64,000 nt of DNA from Micropterix aruncella (GCA_944548615.1 OX155967.1:20266752-20330751); one strand, 5' to 3'; positions 13,440-25,905 are shown, counted from the stretch's first letter. Notes: generated by a model not told the origin, from the sequence alone. Made by a program: numbers and translations.

Positions 13440-13730
13440 AAAACCACGTTGATGCGCCACACAACCACGTTAATCTTCCTGCGATGGAGTTTGAGCGTGC
13501 AGCGGCGCGCTAATCCAGAGTTGCAGCGGCGCGCCTGCCGCGCCGAGCCACCGCCACGCCGATCGGCCAACGGCTTGCCAGCGCGCGCAGGAACAGGCCC
13601 GGGACACTCAATCGCAGACGAGCGCGTCTCCTATCAAGCACATCGCGTGAGGGGTTATCTCCAGCGGCACGGCACTTCGCTATTTCCATGCAGGTTTATG
13701 GTCTTAACCAAAAAAAATGCCATACGGTGA
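13440..13730 (+). other. Isolated GC-rich patch
   Basis: About 250 bp far more GC-rich than the surroundings, with GCAGCGGCGCGC-type repeats. A 93-codon frame crosses it (13449-13730), but the translation is Arg/Pro/Ala rich, without a recognisable domain. I do not call it a gene. Confidence 0.4.
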
Positions 13731-13929
13731 CCAAAGTTGATACGTAATCATGACGGGCACCCCCTAATCCCCCCTTCACCTCCCCGACCCCTCGGTGATT
13801 ACGTAATATGTTAACGGCCCCTTACGATGCGCTCCTAAATCAAATAAACAAGTGATAATACGACTTTCCCTTGGAATTAAACATTCGGTAAAAATGCTTA
13901 GGTTTGATGCATTTAAATTATATTCTAAA

Positions 13930-14560
13930 TTAGCTGACCCGGCGAACTTCGTACTGCCTAACAGTTAATGAATGTCCTGTTGCAGATTAGCTGAACTTAA
14001 TTTATGATTTTATGGAAGTAATACAATGAATACAAAATAAATATTAAGTTCACTACTTTATTAAGATAATAACACAAAAGAAATATAACAGTACAAAAAT
14101 TAAGTATATCAATCGCGTTTCAGCAAGACATGATTAAACTAAACTATTGTTAGTATGGGATGCACTCGGTTTAATTCTCTTCATTGAATCACCTTGTGAT
14201 GTATGACATTTTTTGTTTTTCTATCAGGTAACAAATAAAGCGGATTATTTGCCGACATGTGAACATGCCACGTACAACTGATCATGGGAAAAACACATAT
14301 TTACATTTTGTAGGGGAAAATGTTTTTATTTTATTTTAATTTTTTGTCAATTTCCCAATTTCCTTTTTTTATATTTATTCTGCTATTCTTGATTGAGACA
14401 AATACTACAAATCAAAAACCATGAAAATCGGTCCATGAGTTATAAGTGTTCGAACAAACCCGTAAGTGTCCTCTCTGAAAAACTGTAGCTTCATTGTCTC
14501 AGTTAAAAAATATTTTTATTACGTATTTTAACAACCGCTTATTAAAATTAAGTAATGCAC
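13930..14560 (-). mobile_element. Helitron-like element, minus orientation, 3' end at 13930
   Basis: The reverse complement ends ...GAAGTTCGCCGGGTCAGCTAA, matching the 3' terminus of lepidopteran Helitrons (compare 28440-28469 here). It stops at CTAA next to T, as expected of CTRR|T. The interior contains ATGAAAATCGGTCC-like sequence often seen in such elements. The 5' end (right side) was not located, so the right coordinate is approximate. Confidence 0.5.
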
Positions 14561-15009
14561 GTTTTCACCATATTCCGCAATGATACAAACGAATCATCAA
14601 AAATCTCTCTAATTGGCACAGTTGACACATTCATCAATGTCTGCAACAGCAAGTTCCACCAGAAAATGAACAGCCTTTTCTTCCTCTGAAGAGACATCCC
14701 ACAGAGAATGCTCTGTCGTTCAGCTTCATCCCAGCCACTAGAGGAGATAAGACATCGCGATAACCCTTGGCAAGCGAATCAGATCCTGAAATCCTGGAAA
14801 TTAAAAAAAAAATCTTTAATACCAGATTCTAAACCTAAATCTTATACAGGTATACCGAGGCGATACGATAGGTGTCTGAAATTCCGATAACCTCATGGAG
14901 AGCAAGTATCTAACCGATATTAAGAAACCACCTCCTAATTTCAAAGATGGGTTAGTGATGGTTAAGATGGGTTAGTGAGATTTAATCGACTTATATTAGG
15001 TATTTTTTT
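14561..15009. other. Unassigned
   Basis: No recognisable gene or strong repeat. Confidence 0.35.
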
Positions 15010-15540
15010 TAGTTTCATAATAATAATAATAAAACTCTTTATTCTTAAGAAAAGGCGAGCTTATTGCCTGTAGGCAATATTTTAGAGCTAACCTATACTA
15101 TTGTAAGAACATTATTTGCGAGTAGACTACATAACTTAACCTATATAAAGAGTATGACAAATAAAATAAAAAAGGATAGAAAGAAATATATACTTTACTC
15201 TTTGTGGGCACATATTTGCCACATCAAAATAATCTAACACCTATAAGGACGCTAAAATTTTAAAAGGAGGGGAATGGGAGGGGAAAGGGAATTTATCTGG
15301 AGGATTTCAAATGCTCTCTGAGTCTGTTTTAGAAAGTTGTTATGCTTGGCGCCGTTCTCACATTTTTCGGCAAAGCATTCCAAAGACGGGCTCCATGCAC
15401 GGTGAAAGAGAATGAGAAGAAGTCACTGCTGTAAGTAGGGATAGAGAGTAGCAGGTTGTTTTTTGATCTCAGAGGGCGTTCATGAGCCGATAGTGCAGTA
15501 AATCTGCCGGTAAGATAATTGGGAGCGACGCCATCCGTTG
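15010..15540 (-). pseudogene. LINE C-terminus (Jockey/CR1-like)
   Basis: Minus-strand translation gives fragments similar to PLRSKNNLLLSIPTYSSDFF, then SFSFTVHGARLWNALPKNVR. This is the same C-terminal block as at 17000-17350 (SDFFSLSFSLRGARLWNVLP). The 3' side has a LINE-like tail of repeated TTATTATTA near 15020. 5'-truncated and interrupted. Confidence 0.65.
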
Positions 15541-15839
15541 CACCATATGGTGACCATAGTATATTTTATTCAAGAGGTGATTCTGTACATCAAACTGAAT
15601 ACAACAGGTTTTTTTTTCTAAAAAACATTGATTTACATCAAGAGTTTTTAGTTTGTTGCGATTTCAAACTTTAGTTCGCTGCGCTTTTTAAAAAAAAATA
15701 ACTTTTCAAAAATAACATTCATTTATTTATTAATATTTCACACACAGTTATAATAAGATTAAAATCTACCTTGCTGGAGTAATGCCCGTACTAAGGTAGA
15801 CTTTTATGTATTCTTTTTTCCTTTTTTTTTTAGTTGGTA
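15541..15839. other. Unassigned
   Basis: AT-rich, with poly-T and poly-A runs (15609-15617, 15690-15700). Nothing recognised. Confidence 0.35.
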
Positions 15840-16999
15840 AGTGTAACATAATGTAGTATTCCTTTACGTGGTAGCTCTATATTTACACAAATTTTACATA
15901 TACTTATAATTTAGTAGCATAATATACATAATAATATTAAATAATCATATATACACATACACATATATACATATACATCTACACATATACATACACATAT
16001 ATACATATATACATTTATACATATAATCTATACATATACATACATAAAAGTAGTAATTTTATGTAGCTAGGTATTCTTATACAGCACTAAAATTAACTAA
16101 TTTCTCCGTTTCGTTCCTTCCTAGCTCAATCAACCATTTCGTCATAATTTTTCTTCCTCGTATGGTATCTAACTTCACTTTTAATTCCGAATGTATTCTA
16201 TTGTGTAGTCGGACAGCTAGAAAAGAAAAATGTCGTTGGGCGAATTTAGTTTTCTTAAGGGGGACATCATGTTGCATGGTTGTAACTGCGCGTGTTCTGA
16301 TAGTGTGAGATTTAATCATATGCCGCTCTGTGTGGGTGTAATAAAATATTGTTGATACTTTCACATATAATTGGCGTATGTCTAGGACTCGGAACTCATT
16401 AAATAAGTGGTCGCTGGAGAACCTAACAGGCTTTTTATTGATTACCCTAATTATTGACTTTTGACCTTAATCAAGGGATCTAGAGCTGAAAGTGACGCGC
16501 CACCCTATCCAAGTATCCCATATGATAGTATACTATTGACTAAAGCGTAATAGATGGTTTTAATTGAGGGTTTTGAGATTACACTCCTCAGTACCTTAAA
16601 TATGTGGATATGTTGGCGGACTTTTGATGCAGTATCTGTATGTGGTCCTTCTAGTTGAGCTTATCATCTACAATAACTCCAAGATACTTTATTTTAGTCA
16701 CTTTCTCAATAGTCGTTTATGGATAATGAGGGCAATTGCAGTCAGCATGTACACAGTCGCTTAAGTGAAGGTTTGGTATACTACCTTGGAGGCGATTGAT
16801 GTTACTGATGGCGAATGTCATATGTTTTGTTTTAGCTATATTCAAAGTAAGTAGGTTGTGATCGAGCCAGTGCTTTACTCGGCAAAGACCGCGTTCATCC
16901 TGAATATATGCCTCTTGCCATGATTTGCCTTTAAAGATAATCACAGTATCATAAAACTTATAAATTAAATTTATAAAGGCAATTCGCATATCCAGTTGA
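15840..16999 (-). pseudogene. CR1-like LINE, last RT motifs to C-terminus
   Basis: Reading the minus strand from 16989: FYDTVIIFKGKSWQEAYIQ (a degenerate form of the RT YADDT motif), then WLDHNLLTLNIAKTKHMTF. After frameshifts come a region resembling the C-terminal LINE domain and finally a clean 95-codon stretch, 16364-16077 (MKVSTIFYYTHTERHMIKSH ... AQRHFSFLAVRLHNRIHSE). The element is 5'-truncated near 17000. Its 3' UTR includes the ATACATATAC-rich stretch at 15940-16040, which is shared in style with the related LINE at 22380-22510. Confidence 0.75.
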
Positions 17000-17740
17000 A
17001 AAATTAACTATATTATGAAGAAAACAAACAATAAACCTATAACGACGCAGGGGACACAGTAAGATTGGGGGGGGGGGGGGGGAGGGATAGGGAAAGTTTA
17101 TGAGCGTGTGTTCAAATGTTCTTTGAGCCTGCGTTTGAAGCAAAAAAAACTCGATCCTTACACGCGCGGGTAAAACATTCCAGAGACGGGCACCACGTAG
17201 GGAGAAGGAGAGCGAGAAGAAATCACTACTGTGAACAGGGATCGAGAGCAGTAGGTTGTCTTCAGATCTTAGAGGGAGCCCGTAAGAATATAGAAACTTG
17301 AACCTGGTTATAAAATAACTCGTAACGGCCCGTAAGATTCTGAAGAGCAAACCTAGGACTCTCTTATCTCTCCTTTTTTAAGTAATCAGCCAGTGAACTC
17401 TCCTTCTGTACTCCGTAAAATGGTCATACTTTCGAAGGTCATAAATTAAGCGATTTTGCAGCCTTTCTACCTTGGTGGCTAGTTCTTTCTTGATCTCGAG
17501 AAACGTAACATCCGAATAATCAAGGAGAGGGAAGAGAATAGATTGGTATATTTTGATTTTGCTTTCCTCGGCGTGAAAATTCTTAGGTTTCTTTATTGCA
17601 TGAAAGTGGCTAAAGAGTTTACCTCTCATCTCCTCGATGTGTGGCTGCCACGAAAGATTTTAGTCGAGGTATACACCAAGATTTTTAAGCTGGGAGCTGA
17701 TTGGCACCTCATCCGTACCTATGCCAATCCTCGGTAAAGA
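17000..17740 (-). pseudogene. Second LINE C-terminus, frameshifted
   Basis: Minus-strand pieces in order: KIYQSILFPLLDYSDVTFLE and LATKVERLQNRLIYDLRKYD (17629-17378), then RFKFLYSYGLPLRSEDNLLL and SFSLRGARLWNVLPARV (17350-16958). These are the conserved C-terminal half of a Jockey/CR1-like reverse transcriptase protein. It is broken between the two pieces, with both catalytic RT motifs missing. A run of 16 G (17067-17082) lies in its 3' part. Confidence 0.7.
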
Positions 17741-18906
17741 ACTTATGTCGATCCTCGAGGTGAAATAGGTTCAGTGATTATGAACAGTTCAGTGGTGACA
17801 TATATGAGATCGCCTGCTCATCTGATGGCTCCATCGCTGGGTGTGTGTCTCCTAGAATGACTGAAGTCAAGGAATTAGGAGTTTTTTCGACCCCCACTTA
17901 AAATCTACAAAGAACACATTAGGCAACTCTCTATAACTACTTTCAAGCTTCTAAAATGTGATATGGCAATAAAAACACTTCAATAATAATAAACACTACA
18001 TTGATATTTTTTCATCAGGTAAAATACACTTTAAGGAAACCATTAAAAAGTCTTATGAGTCCTTTGTCCCCACTATTTCATCTAATGACTATTAATCCCG
18101 TAAACGGTTTAAATGAAGTTTTTTTTAATATTTTAAAAAATACATTTTTGGTACAAAATAATTAGTAATGGTTTTTTAAATAATAGTTATAACGTTAACG
18201 TAAACTTTCATTTTCATGTTTATTGTTCTTTCTCTTTGTCTATCAATAAATCGCTGCTAAAGAAATGAAAGTATAAATAAGGTATAATAACGAAGATATG
18301 TACTGTACATTAACGGTAAATAGTGTTAACATATTATTAATCATGGTTTTATTGTCATATTTTGTATTTGTTATATATAAACGCTGTTTGTTAACCGAAT
18401 AAAATAAAATAAAATAAGTAAATAAAATAAAAAATATTCGGGTTATGACCACGTTCTATAATCCGCATGAATATACCTATATCCTAATGCTGGTAAAGGT
18501 ACAAGCACAAGTGTTTTATGAGATTTTTGTACTGCGAGCAGTACGGATATTATCCATGGTGATATTGAACTGCATTTATCACAGGCATGATAGGCTATAA
18601 TGCTCTTTGTCTCAGAAGAGAAATGCTTACCATATTCTATATTTTTTATCTGATTCAAGGTAAAAGAGACATTCTGATTCGAGTTAATACGCGGTAAAAG
18701 CCTAGCTTACTAGCTAAGGTGAATCTTTTCGTGTCTAATATTATCTTTGTGCTCGAACGCACCATCTTATCGCGGAGCCGTTCTGACGTACAAACCGTAC
18801 CTACGAGGTGGAAATTATTAGCGCATGCTTTGCGTCGATTATCTCGACGGTACCAGATTTCGAAATATTAACCGCCAAACCAGACCTAAATATTTAAATT
18901 ATATAA
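17741..18906. other. Unassigned AT-rich stretch
   Basis: No gene recognised. An AAATA-repeat tail at 18395-18430 could be the end of a LINE in + orientation. Confidence 0.4.
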
Positions 18907-19045
18907 AAGAGATACGGAATTTTAGCAAAAAAAAACAGAAATTTCGCAAAAAGTAAATTGAAAATATCGAAATTTCGCTAAAATTCGCATATACCACATA
19001 TAAGACCATTTTTTAATAACCCTAAAATTTTCTACCTTTAATCGA
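18907..19045 (+). mobile_element. DNA-transposon relic, GAGATACGGAATTTT end
   Basis: Second occurrence of the terminal block at 3046, followed by the same TCGCTAAAATTCGCATATA and CACATATAAGACCA sequence. Only the left end remains. Confidence 0.55.
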
Positions 19046-19099
19046 TTTTCAATTTGACTAAAATATATTGACTATTTCTATTATTAGGTAGGCACATAT

Positions 19100-19622
19100 T
19101 AATTATATCTTGACTATTTTTATTTGCAATATAATCACTAAGACATTTTTTTTTACTTTCTTTTCCTCATTAAATTATTCATTATATTCAATGTAATAGA
19201 ATCACTACTTATTGAGTTAATTTCTACATATCTTCTCTATATGGGTCGACAAGAAACGGAGACATTAATAACATATATATTAAAATAGTGCACGATTTGT
19301 GAGATATATGTACCTATATAAATATAGTATTATTTTATATTTATCTATAAAGTATATATTTATTTATATATGTATGTATATATTTATATGTATGTACCTA
19401 AATTTAATATTATTACGCTTTCTTATTCTATTTTTAACTTCTCAAATGTACCATAATAATATACAAAGATGTATTACAGCTAGTTACGAAAACCACTATA
19501 CCTTTTTTTTATATTAAGCATACCTTAGTACAGGCGAGGCCTAGTTAGGATGGCTTTGAATTTTAAAAATACATGTAATATTATAGATAAATAAAGAATT
19601 TTGAATTTGAATTTGAATTTGA
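19100..19622 (+). mobile_element. LINE 3' UTR with TTTGAA-repeat tail
   Basis: Contains CCTTAGTACAGGCGAGGCC and ends in a short TTTGAA repeat (19600-19622). The same CTAGGCCTAG-type block marks LINE tails at 11770 and 51960 in opposite orientation. Confidence 0.5.
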
Positions 19623-20390
19623 ATAACTAATTACAAACATGGCTTTCACTATGTCCCTTACGGGATAAACAGTAATAACAGAGTGGTTAATAATTTTTTG
19701 CTTTTTTTTCCTTTTTGCGCAGTAATTTAAAAAACCGTGTTTTTTTTTAGTTTTTGAAACTATTATTTTATTTTAATTTAAATTGTTATCATTTAGTGGA
19801 AATTATTTTTCTTTTGTTTAAGAGGATATTTAACATGTTAAATGCCTACTTATTTTTGTACATTTTTATCCTTAATAAATAAACAAAAAATATAAATATA
19901 TATCTTGCATCTCTATATCTTACCCTCTACATATCTTACTCTGTGTTTTTTATCTGGTTAACTAAATTGTGAGACTCGATTTAATTCTACAATAATACCT
20001 TCTTTATTCTTACGAGTAAGCTTTTATGTTTATTTGATCATTAGCGAAAAATTCAATCATATTTATAAATTGAATTATTTTTATAATCGTATTTATATAA
20101 TTGTATTCTAATATAAATATGTTTATACCATAATATATTTATTATTTATTATAATCCAATTTGTACTTTGTAATATTTATACAGATTATAGCTATTATAG
20201 CTATTTACATAGTACTTACCATATTATTACATAAATATGATTAGGTATTTACATTGTAATATTTATACAGATTATTATATTATATTATATATAAAATTTT
20301 AATTAAGTACATATATTATTTCTAAAAATAAAACGTTAGTCAATTTAGTTCTTTATAAATTAAATCGCTAATTCTAATTGTTTACTCTGA
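19623..20390. other. Unassigned AT-rich stretch
   Basis: AT-rich with repeated TATTATAT-like runs. No gene or defined element recognised. Confidence 0.4.
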
Positions 20391-20510
20391 CCCGCCTAGA
20401 TACAGGACATTACAGTCCTGTATCTAGGCGGGTATCTAGGCAGGTATCTAGACATTACAGTCCTGTATCTAGGCGGGTATCTAGGCGGGTATCCTGTATC
20501 TAGTGGGCAC
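20391..20510. repeat. Perfect 18-bp hairpin and short direct repeats
   Basis: Arms 20391-20408 and 20415-20432 (CCCGCCTAGATACAGGAC and its complement) pair perfectly around ATTACA. Partial units of TATCTAGGCGGG recur up to 20500, giving an inverted and direct repeat cluster. Confidence 0.85.
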
Positions 20511-20749
20511 TGACCATTTGCTACATTTGCGTGTTAAATTTTTCCGAGTTACTTTATAACATTGGTAATAATATGGCTATATGTATAAAAAAATGAATAA
20601 AGTACTAAATAAAATAAATAAATAAATATCAAAATGTAAATGTAAATGTAATACAACTATGTCTATACAACTATGTATTATTTTTTTAGGACAATATATT
20701 ATTTGATTTGATTTGATAGATTAAAATGTATACCTATATTTAATATTAT

Positions 20750-21758
20750 TTAAAAGCTAACATTGTTGTACTTCCAATATTTGACCATTTAGTGGTTCTG
20801 TCCTCACGGGGACATTATATTAAACAAAGAAGCGTTCTGCTTAGTAACTAACTGTAACGCACTACTTCAGCAATGGTTGAAAAGCAGCATTTAGTACCCC
20901 AGAATATGTTCTAGCCCTTCGGCTACGTAACGACCAAATTTGGTTAGAACACCGTTGACTACTTAACGACCAATATTGGCGGCTTGCTGCCGGAGCGCAC
21001 AGTAATATTATTTTTTCTAATTCGAACGCATCCTAAAATCCATACCAAATATCTCATTATTACCATAGATATATAGACGGACGCTAAAATAATTTAGCGC
21101 GTCAATTCGCGGATATTTCTGGTAAAATTCCATTGTCAAACATCACAATTTTTTTTACGTATTTTGCGGTAAGACAAGGACAAGTTAGAAATGCCGAGTT
21201 TTTTCAATTTTTCGAATTTGCCATATTTGTTCATAATTATATAATTGTTTTACAAAGAAAGATTTCAATATTATATATACGAAATTTCAATGCGATTATT
21301 GCAGAGTTATATTTTTTATGCTTGCTATAGTAGTTCCATAATTATAGTACTTTTTGTCGAGCGCGGCGATATTGCAAGAAATTCCAATAAATTGCCGCGG
21401 TCTGCCATGAAAATATGCCGCTACTCGAAGGGTTAACATTGGCATCTTCATTATTATTTACTGATGGAATCATTAGGCGATGAAAGTGAGCATACTTATC
21501 AATTAGCTCATTTTGAGAAAGTTCTCTGAAAAAAGGATTTTTAAGAGTTTTTTGAGTAATGTATTTTATTTTAAGTTGGTGACTTGCATCCATAGATGGG
21601 CAAATAACTGACCAATATGAAAGTATGCTTCATTTGTTGTATTTAATCTCATCTGCAGAGAAATTTTAGTGAAACTTTTTCAGGTACGTATTTTTGCATT
21701 TTTTTTAAATTTCGCATAAGTTTGCATCTATTTCGTAAAAACGAAAATTCCGTACCTC
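20750..21758. mobile_element. DNA-transposon relic split by a TTAA MITE
   Basis: Left part 20750-20890 and right part ~21440-21758 together match the element at 3046-3520. The right end CGAAAATTCCGTACCTC (21742-21758) is the complement of the left-end motif seen at 3046 and 18907. A second element is inserted at ~20892-21437. The minus-strand frame at 21342-21593 (QNELIDKYAHFHRLM) may be a scrap of transposase, but I cannot assign it. Confidence 0.6.
20892..21437. mobile_element. piggyBac-type MITE, nested
   Basis: The left end reads TAGCCCTTCGGCTAC and the right end CTACTCGAAGGGTTAA. These are complementary CCCTTCG ends, with TTAA intact on the right. The surrounding older element is continuous across the insertion (GGTC / TTAAC). 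A related copy lies at 61671-61985, where the left TTAACCC is intact. Confidence 0.65.
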
Positions 21759-22379
21759 AATTAATCATTTATTCTTATATGATAGTTAGTATTTTAGGCG
21801 ACATTCTATTTGTATAGTTACTAGTTAATATCTTTATTAATTTTACTTTTCAATGCATTGGTTTTTCTGTAATGTTAATTAGCATTAAATAAAATGAATA
21901 AAAAAAATTAAAAAAAAGGTTCTGGACACATTTTCAAACTTTTAGTATTTACTTACCTTCAATATCCCTCAGCAGCTACACTTGAAGTCTGTTGTCTACT
22001 ACTCCTAACAAACCATGTTTGATTGGACTAACAGAGGATTTTTAATTTTTTTTTTTTAATTTATTCTAATTCAAAATAAAAATTTACAATGCTGACATAA
22101 ATAAAATAACACAGTGTAAAAAAGAGCAAATACTTAGTCATTGTTTACGAAGCAAAGAAAGTACAGATTTGATGGATTTTATCAGCTCCACTAGACTACA
22201 GTCTGTTCTGGAGTGATACCACACTTATATTTGTTACATAGTACAAATTTTTATAAATTTTCGGTTAAAATAATTAAAAAAAATTGCAATATAATTAAGA
22301 AAATTTGAAGAAAAACACATCTAATATTAGTTAGTAAAGCGGTAATAATAAAAGGATAAAAGGGTAATTACCTACATAG
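21759..22379. other. Unassigned AT-rich stretch
   Basis: No recognisable gene. Poly-T run near 22039-22056. Confidence 0.4.
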
Positions 22380-24500
22380 GCATTATAATATATAGATATA
22401 TCTATATATAAATACACACTTATACATATAAAATATATATATACACATACACACACATACATATATACAAAACGTATCTACCTATATTCAATATATACTT
22501 TATACATACTTACATAATAATATATAAATAAACAAAAATAAATCATTGCAAAAACTTTTCTTTTTTATTATTTTAAGACACAATTTCCATGAGCTGCCTT
22601 TCGCATTCGCCTCTACTTTTTGCACGTAACCATTTTGTGACCTCAGCTTTGAAAGCGGTACTGGTTCTCAGCTTCTGCCCGTCGGTGAGTGTCGCAAGGA
22701 ATGCATCATACATCCGAGGGGCCAGAAACAATTAATGCCTCTGGGCAAACCTTGTGTTCGTCCGAATTTGCTTCTGGGTTTGCTTATTTCTTGTGTCGTG
22801 TTTGTGATCTCGGCTGGAATGCCGATCTGTGTCGTGGTGAAAATAAGTGACAATCGATTTTATGTACAGCTGTCTGATATCAAGTATCTGGAAGTCATTG
22901 AAATGTAAATCGGATGGGTAGCGATACGGTTTTCTGTTTATAACTCTCACTACCGCTTTTTGAGCTTTTATTAGTAGGTCTAGGTGTAGTTTAGCTGCAC
23001 CGCCTTAACCGATATTGTCATACATCATCAGTGACTGTGCCAAAGCACAATATATGGATCTCAGAGTTTTTATATCAAGAACATTTCTGATACTCCTTAA
23101 AATATATATATTAATTTACTGACTTTTTCGGCAACCTTTCCGATATGTATTTGCCACCGGAGATGTTTATCGACATGAACACCTAGGTTCTTTACAAAAG
23201 GCACACGCTCAATTTGTATACAATTAAAATCAAGACTGTCGCATTCGTGTAGGACTAGGTTATAATTTTGTGGAGGTTGCTGACGAGCAACTATGCTGAA
23301 GGCTACAAGCTTAGTTTTATCCACGTTCAGCGTTAACAGAAAGCCAGCCCTTAACACTTTTCATCGCGGCAGCTGCCTTGTTATATACATTTGCCCAACT
23401 ATTCGATTCGAATATGAGGGCAGTATCGTTAGCGTAGGATATTATATCTGCACCAACATCCATTCCACAAATCCCATTTATGTAAAGTAGGAAGAGAGTC
23501 GGCCCAAGAGTATTTCCTTGTGGGACCCCATGATTATTGAAAAGACTATTACTTAAAGAATCGCCTATCCGGGTACGCTGTTTTCGGGATCCAATATAAC
23601 TGCGAAACCAGTTTAGTTCGATACCCGTAATACCATATTTCCCAAGTTTCATTAGGAGTATTTCATGGGATATTGTATCAAAGGCTTTTGCAAGGTCAAG
23701 AAATACAGTAATACACTTTTTGTTGGCGTCTACATACCTAGTGATATGCCCCGACATTTTTAGTATTGCATCTTGTGTTCCCATTTTGGATCTGCAGCCG
23801 TTTTGTTTCTAGGTGATCACAGAGTTGTGTATTTACTATTTTTTCCAAAATTTTGGCTAAAACCTTAAGTACTGATATCGGTCGATAATTTGAGGGATCA
23901 GACTTCAGTCCAGCTTTAAAAATGGGTGTAACATTTGCTTCTTTGAATTTGCTTGGAAAAATGCCACTAGCTAAACTACAGTTAAATAAATGGGTAAGCG
24001 GAGTTACTAAATATTCAGCATATTTTTTAAGAATTTTGGCACTTATCGTATCTGGCCCACAAGCAGAATTTGTTTTTATATTTTTAAGGCATTATAGACC
24101 TCTTCTTCTGTGGTTTTAGTAAGTTTGAACAATGGGTGAATAATAGTCCCACCCACTTCCTTAGCTACTTTAACTTCACATAAATTTAATCTACTACATA
24201 GTTTGTCAGCAATTTTTTTTCCAATGTTAGAGAAATATTTATTCATTTCATTTGCTATTTTGGCGTTTTCTGTTATTAATTCATTATTAATGACCAGTTC
24301 GCTTGTACGTGTCTTCTTCTATAGCTCAATTCATTAACTATATTCCATACACATTTAATGTCGTTGTTTTCTGATTGTAGTTTTAGTTTATAATAATTCT
24401 CTTTTGTAGTTGTTATTAATTTTGCACATATATTGCGGTATCTTTTAAAGTAGCTTTTTAAGGCGACGTTGTTTGGGAGTTTCCAAGCAAGTTACTGCTG
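22380..24500 (-). pseudogene. CR1/Jockey-like LINE reverse transcriptase, decayed
   Basis: Minus-strand order: a pre-RT linker (24500-24240; FKRYRNICAKLI and ENNDIKCVWNIVNELSYRR). Then the RT core, 23784-23317: VFLDLAKAFDTISHEILL (motif A), HGVPQGNTLGPTLFLLYIN, and YANDTAL (motif C with the second Asp replaced by Asn). Then 23357-23097 (VKNLGVHVDKHLRWQIH) and the C-terminus, 23090-22660 (LRSIYCALAQSL, AVVRVINRKPYRYPS). Several frameshifts break the frame. Asn in the catalytic pair would abolish activity. The 3' UTR has TATACATA-rich sequence (22380-22510) like the LINE at 15840. Confidence 0.82.
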
Positions 24501-24835
24501 CTTTGATACACATCATTGCTTAATATATTTGACAAAGAGTTCGCAGTAATTTATGCAAATCGAACGAGTGATCAAAGATTAAAATATAAAAAAACTTGTT
24601 TGGACCTGATTTGGGGGATTCACTGCAGACCATGCCGTCAATTATACTGCTATATTATATGTATTATTAATTATATATGTTCAAAGCTGGTTTTTATTTT
24701 GGAGAAAAGTAGAGACTTGTATTCTACTTCAGATACTGCGAAGTGTGGCGAATATCTAAGCCACAGGTCAATTATTATAACCTTAACCCGTTGAATGTAT
24801 TAATATACACAAATATAATAATTGAATGGTTATTT

Positions 24836-25567
24836 TTTATTTTTTATTTCTTGTGTAGGGATTTTCTAAGGTCTTTATGAGCCTTGTAACACTGGGACCA
24901 TTACTGATATATTGTGTTTGCCACCTAATATAGTTCTGTGCTAAGCCTTGTGTCATTTAAGAACCGCAACAGGCTTTTGGCGCCAGATTGTTTTACCTCT
25001 TCAAGTTGGAGGTAATGACCACCCAAGTGGAGTGGGTGTATCTTTCACGCATCGGCGGGCCACACTCGCACATAAGGTGCAGGAGAGTTTCCCTTGCCTC
25101 TTGGCAGAACCTGCACATTTTCGTGTCCCGGAGCTTAAAGTTGTAGATGTGTCCGTTCAGGCCACAATACCCCGTGAGCGCCCTCACCAGAATGCGTAGA
25201 TTTTTCCTATTTAGCGATAAGGCCTCATGGTCGTAAGCCTTAATTAGCGCATTGGATTGATTCAACCCTGGCGTGTTATTCCAGTGGTTGACAGATTGTT
25301 CTAAACATATTTGCAAGGCTTTTTGGTACGCCTCAGAAAGGTTCTGGACCGTATAACGTTTCCTTTGCTCCCGTCTTAGCAAGTTCGTCGGCTTTTTCAT
25401 TTCCCTCGATTCCTGTATAGCCGGGAACCCATCTTAGAATTACCATGTTCTTTTCGCCCAGGGAATTCAGTAGTGATATGCAGATTTTCACTAGCTTTGA
25501 ATTAATGGTATTCGAGGTTAGTGCCATAAGAGCTGCCTTGCTATCTGAGTTGATATAGATACGGTAA
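24836..25567 (-). pseudogene. LINE RNase H domain and C-terminal Cys/His motif
   Basis: From 25567 downward: YINSDSKAALMALTSNTINS, then ILRWVPGYTGIEGNEKADEL (RNase H signature with the GNEKADELA helix). After a frameshift comes NHWNNTPGLNQS, and finally CRFCQEARETLLHLMCECG, a Cys-rich motif typical of the C-terminus of RNase H-bearing LINEs (I/LOA/R1-like). 5'-truncated near 25567. A second copy lies at 54612-55255. This insert ends about 80 bp before the block shared by defensin genes 1 and 2. Confidence 0.78.
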
Positions 25568-25818
25568 TTGAATGGTTACTATGACCATATAGATTCTGTG
25601 CTTTGAACTAGAATTCGTATCAACAGAAACAAATCACAGATATTTCGGTTCTAAAATTTCTAACACATGGAGAAAATTAGATTTTGGGCAAAATCTATTT
25701 TTCTTTTTTTTAGGTAAATGCGAGACCTTGCACCAGGTCTGGCGTTTGTATAATAACTATTTTTGTCATATGACGTAACCCTCTCGGTGCCAATAACAAA
25801 ATCCGCAAGTAATGTCCA

Positions 25819-25828
25819 GTGATTCCCC
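25819..25828 (-). promoter_or_regulatory. kappaB-like site of defensin gene 1
   Basis: GTGATTCCCC on the + strand (GGGGAATCAC on the other) ends 149 bp before the ATG. The same site lies at comparable distances in all four defensin genes. GGGRA-type sites bind Rel/NF-kappaB factors (Relish, Dorsal) in insect antimicrobial-peptide promoters. Binding here is inference, and position six (A) departs from the strict consensus. Confidence 0.55.
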
Positions 25829-25897
25829 TTTTACCTCGCTGTCTCAATAATTGTTCACGCGTTTTCCTTCTCATTATGCGCATATTACATTTGTATG

Positions 25898-25905
25898 TAT
25901 AAATA
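25898..25905 (+). promoter_or_regulatory. TATA box of defensin gene 1
   Basis: TATAAATA located 80 bp before the start codon. An identical box sits 80 bp before the ATG of gene 2. Transcription probably starts around 25930. Confidence 0.7.

Noticed and set aside
13449..13730. 93-codon gene in the GC-rich patch
   Set aside because: Composition is dictated by GCGGCGCGC repeats; no domain, signal peptide or splice context was seen.
16077..16364. Small host protein of 95 residues
   Set aside because: It matches the C-terminal region of the adjacent CR1-like LINE and continues that element's reading direction.
20391..20510. CRISPR-like array
   Set aside because: Too few and irregular units, no spacers of regular length, and a eukaryotic context.
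23317..23784. Active LINE reverse transcriptase
   Set aside because: The catalytic YADD is YAND, and frameshifts separate the other domains.
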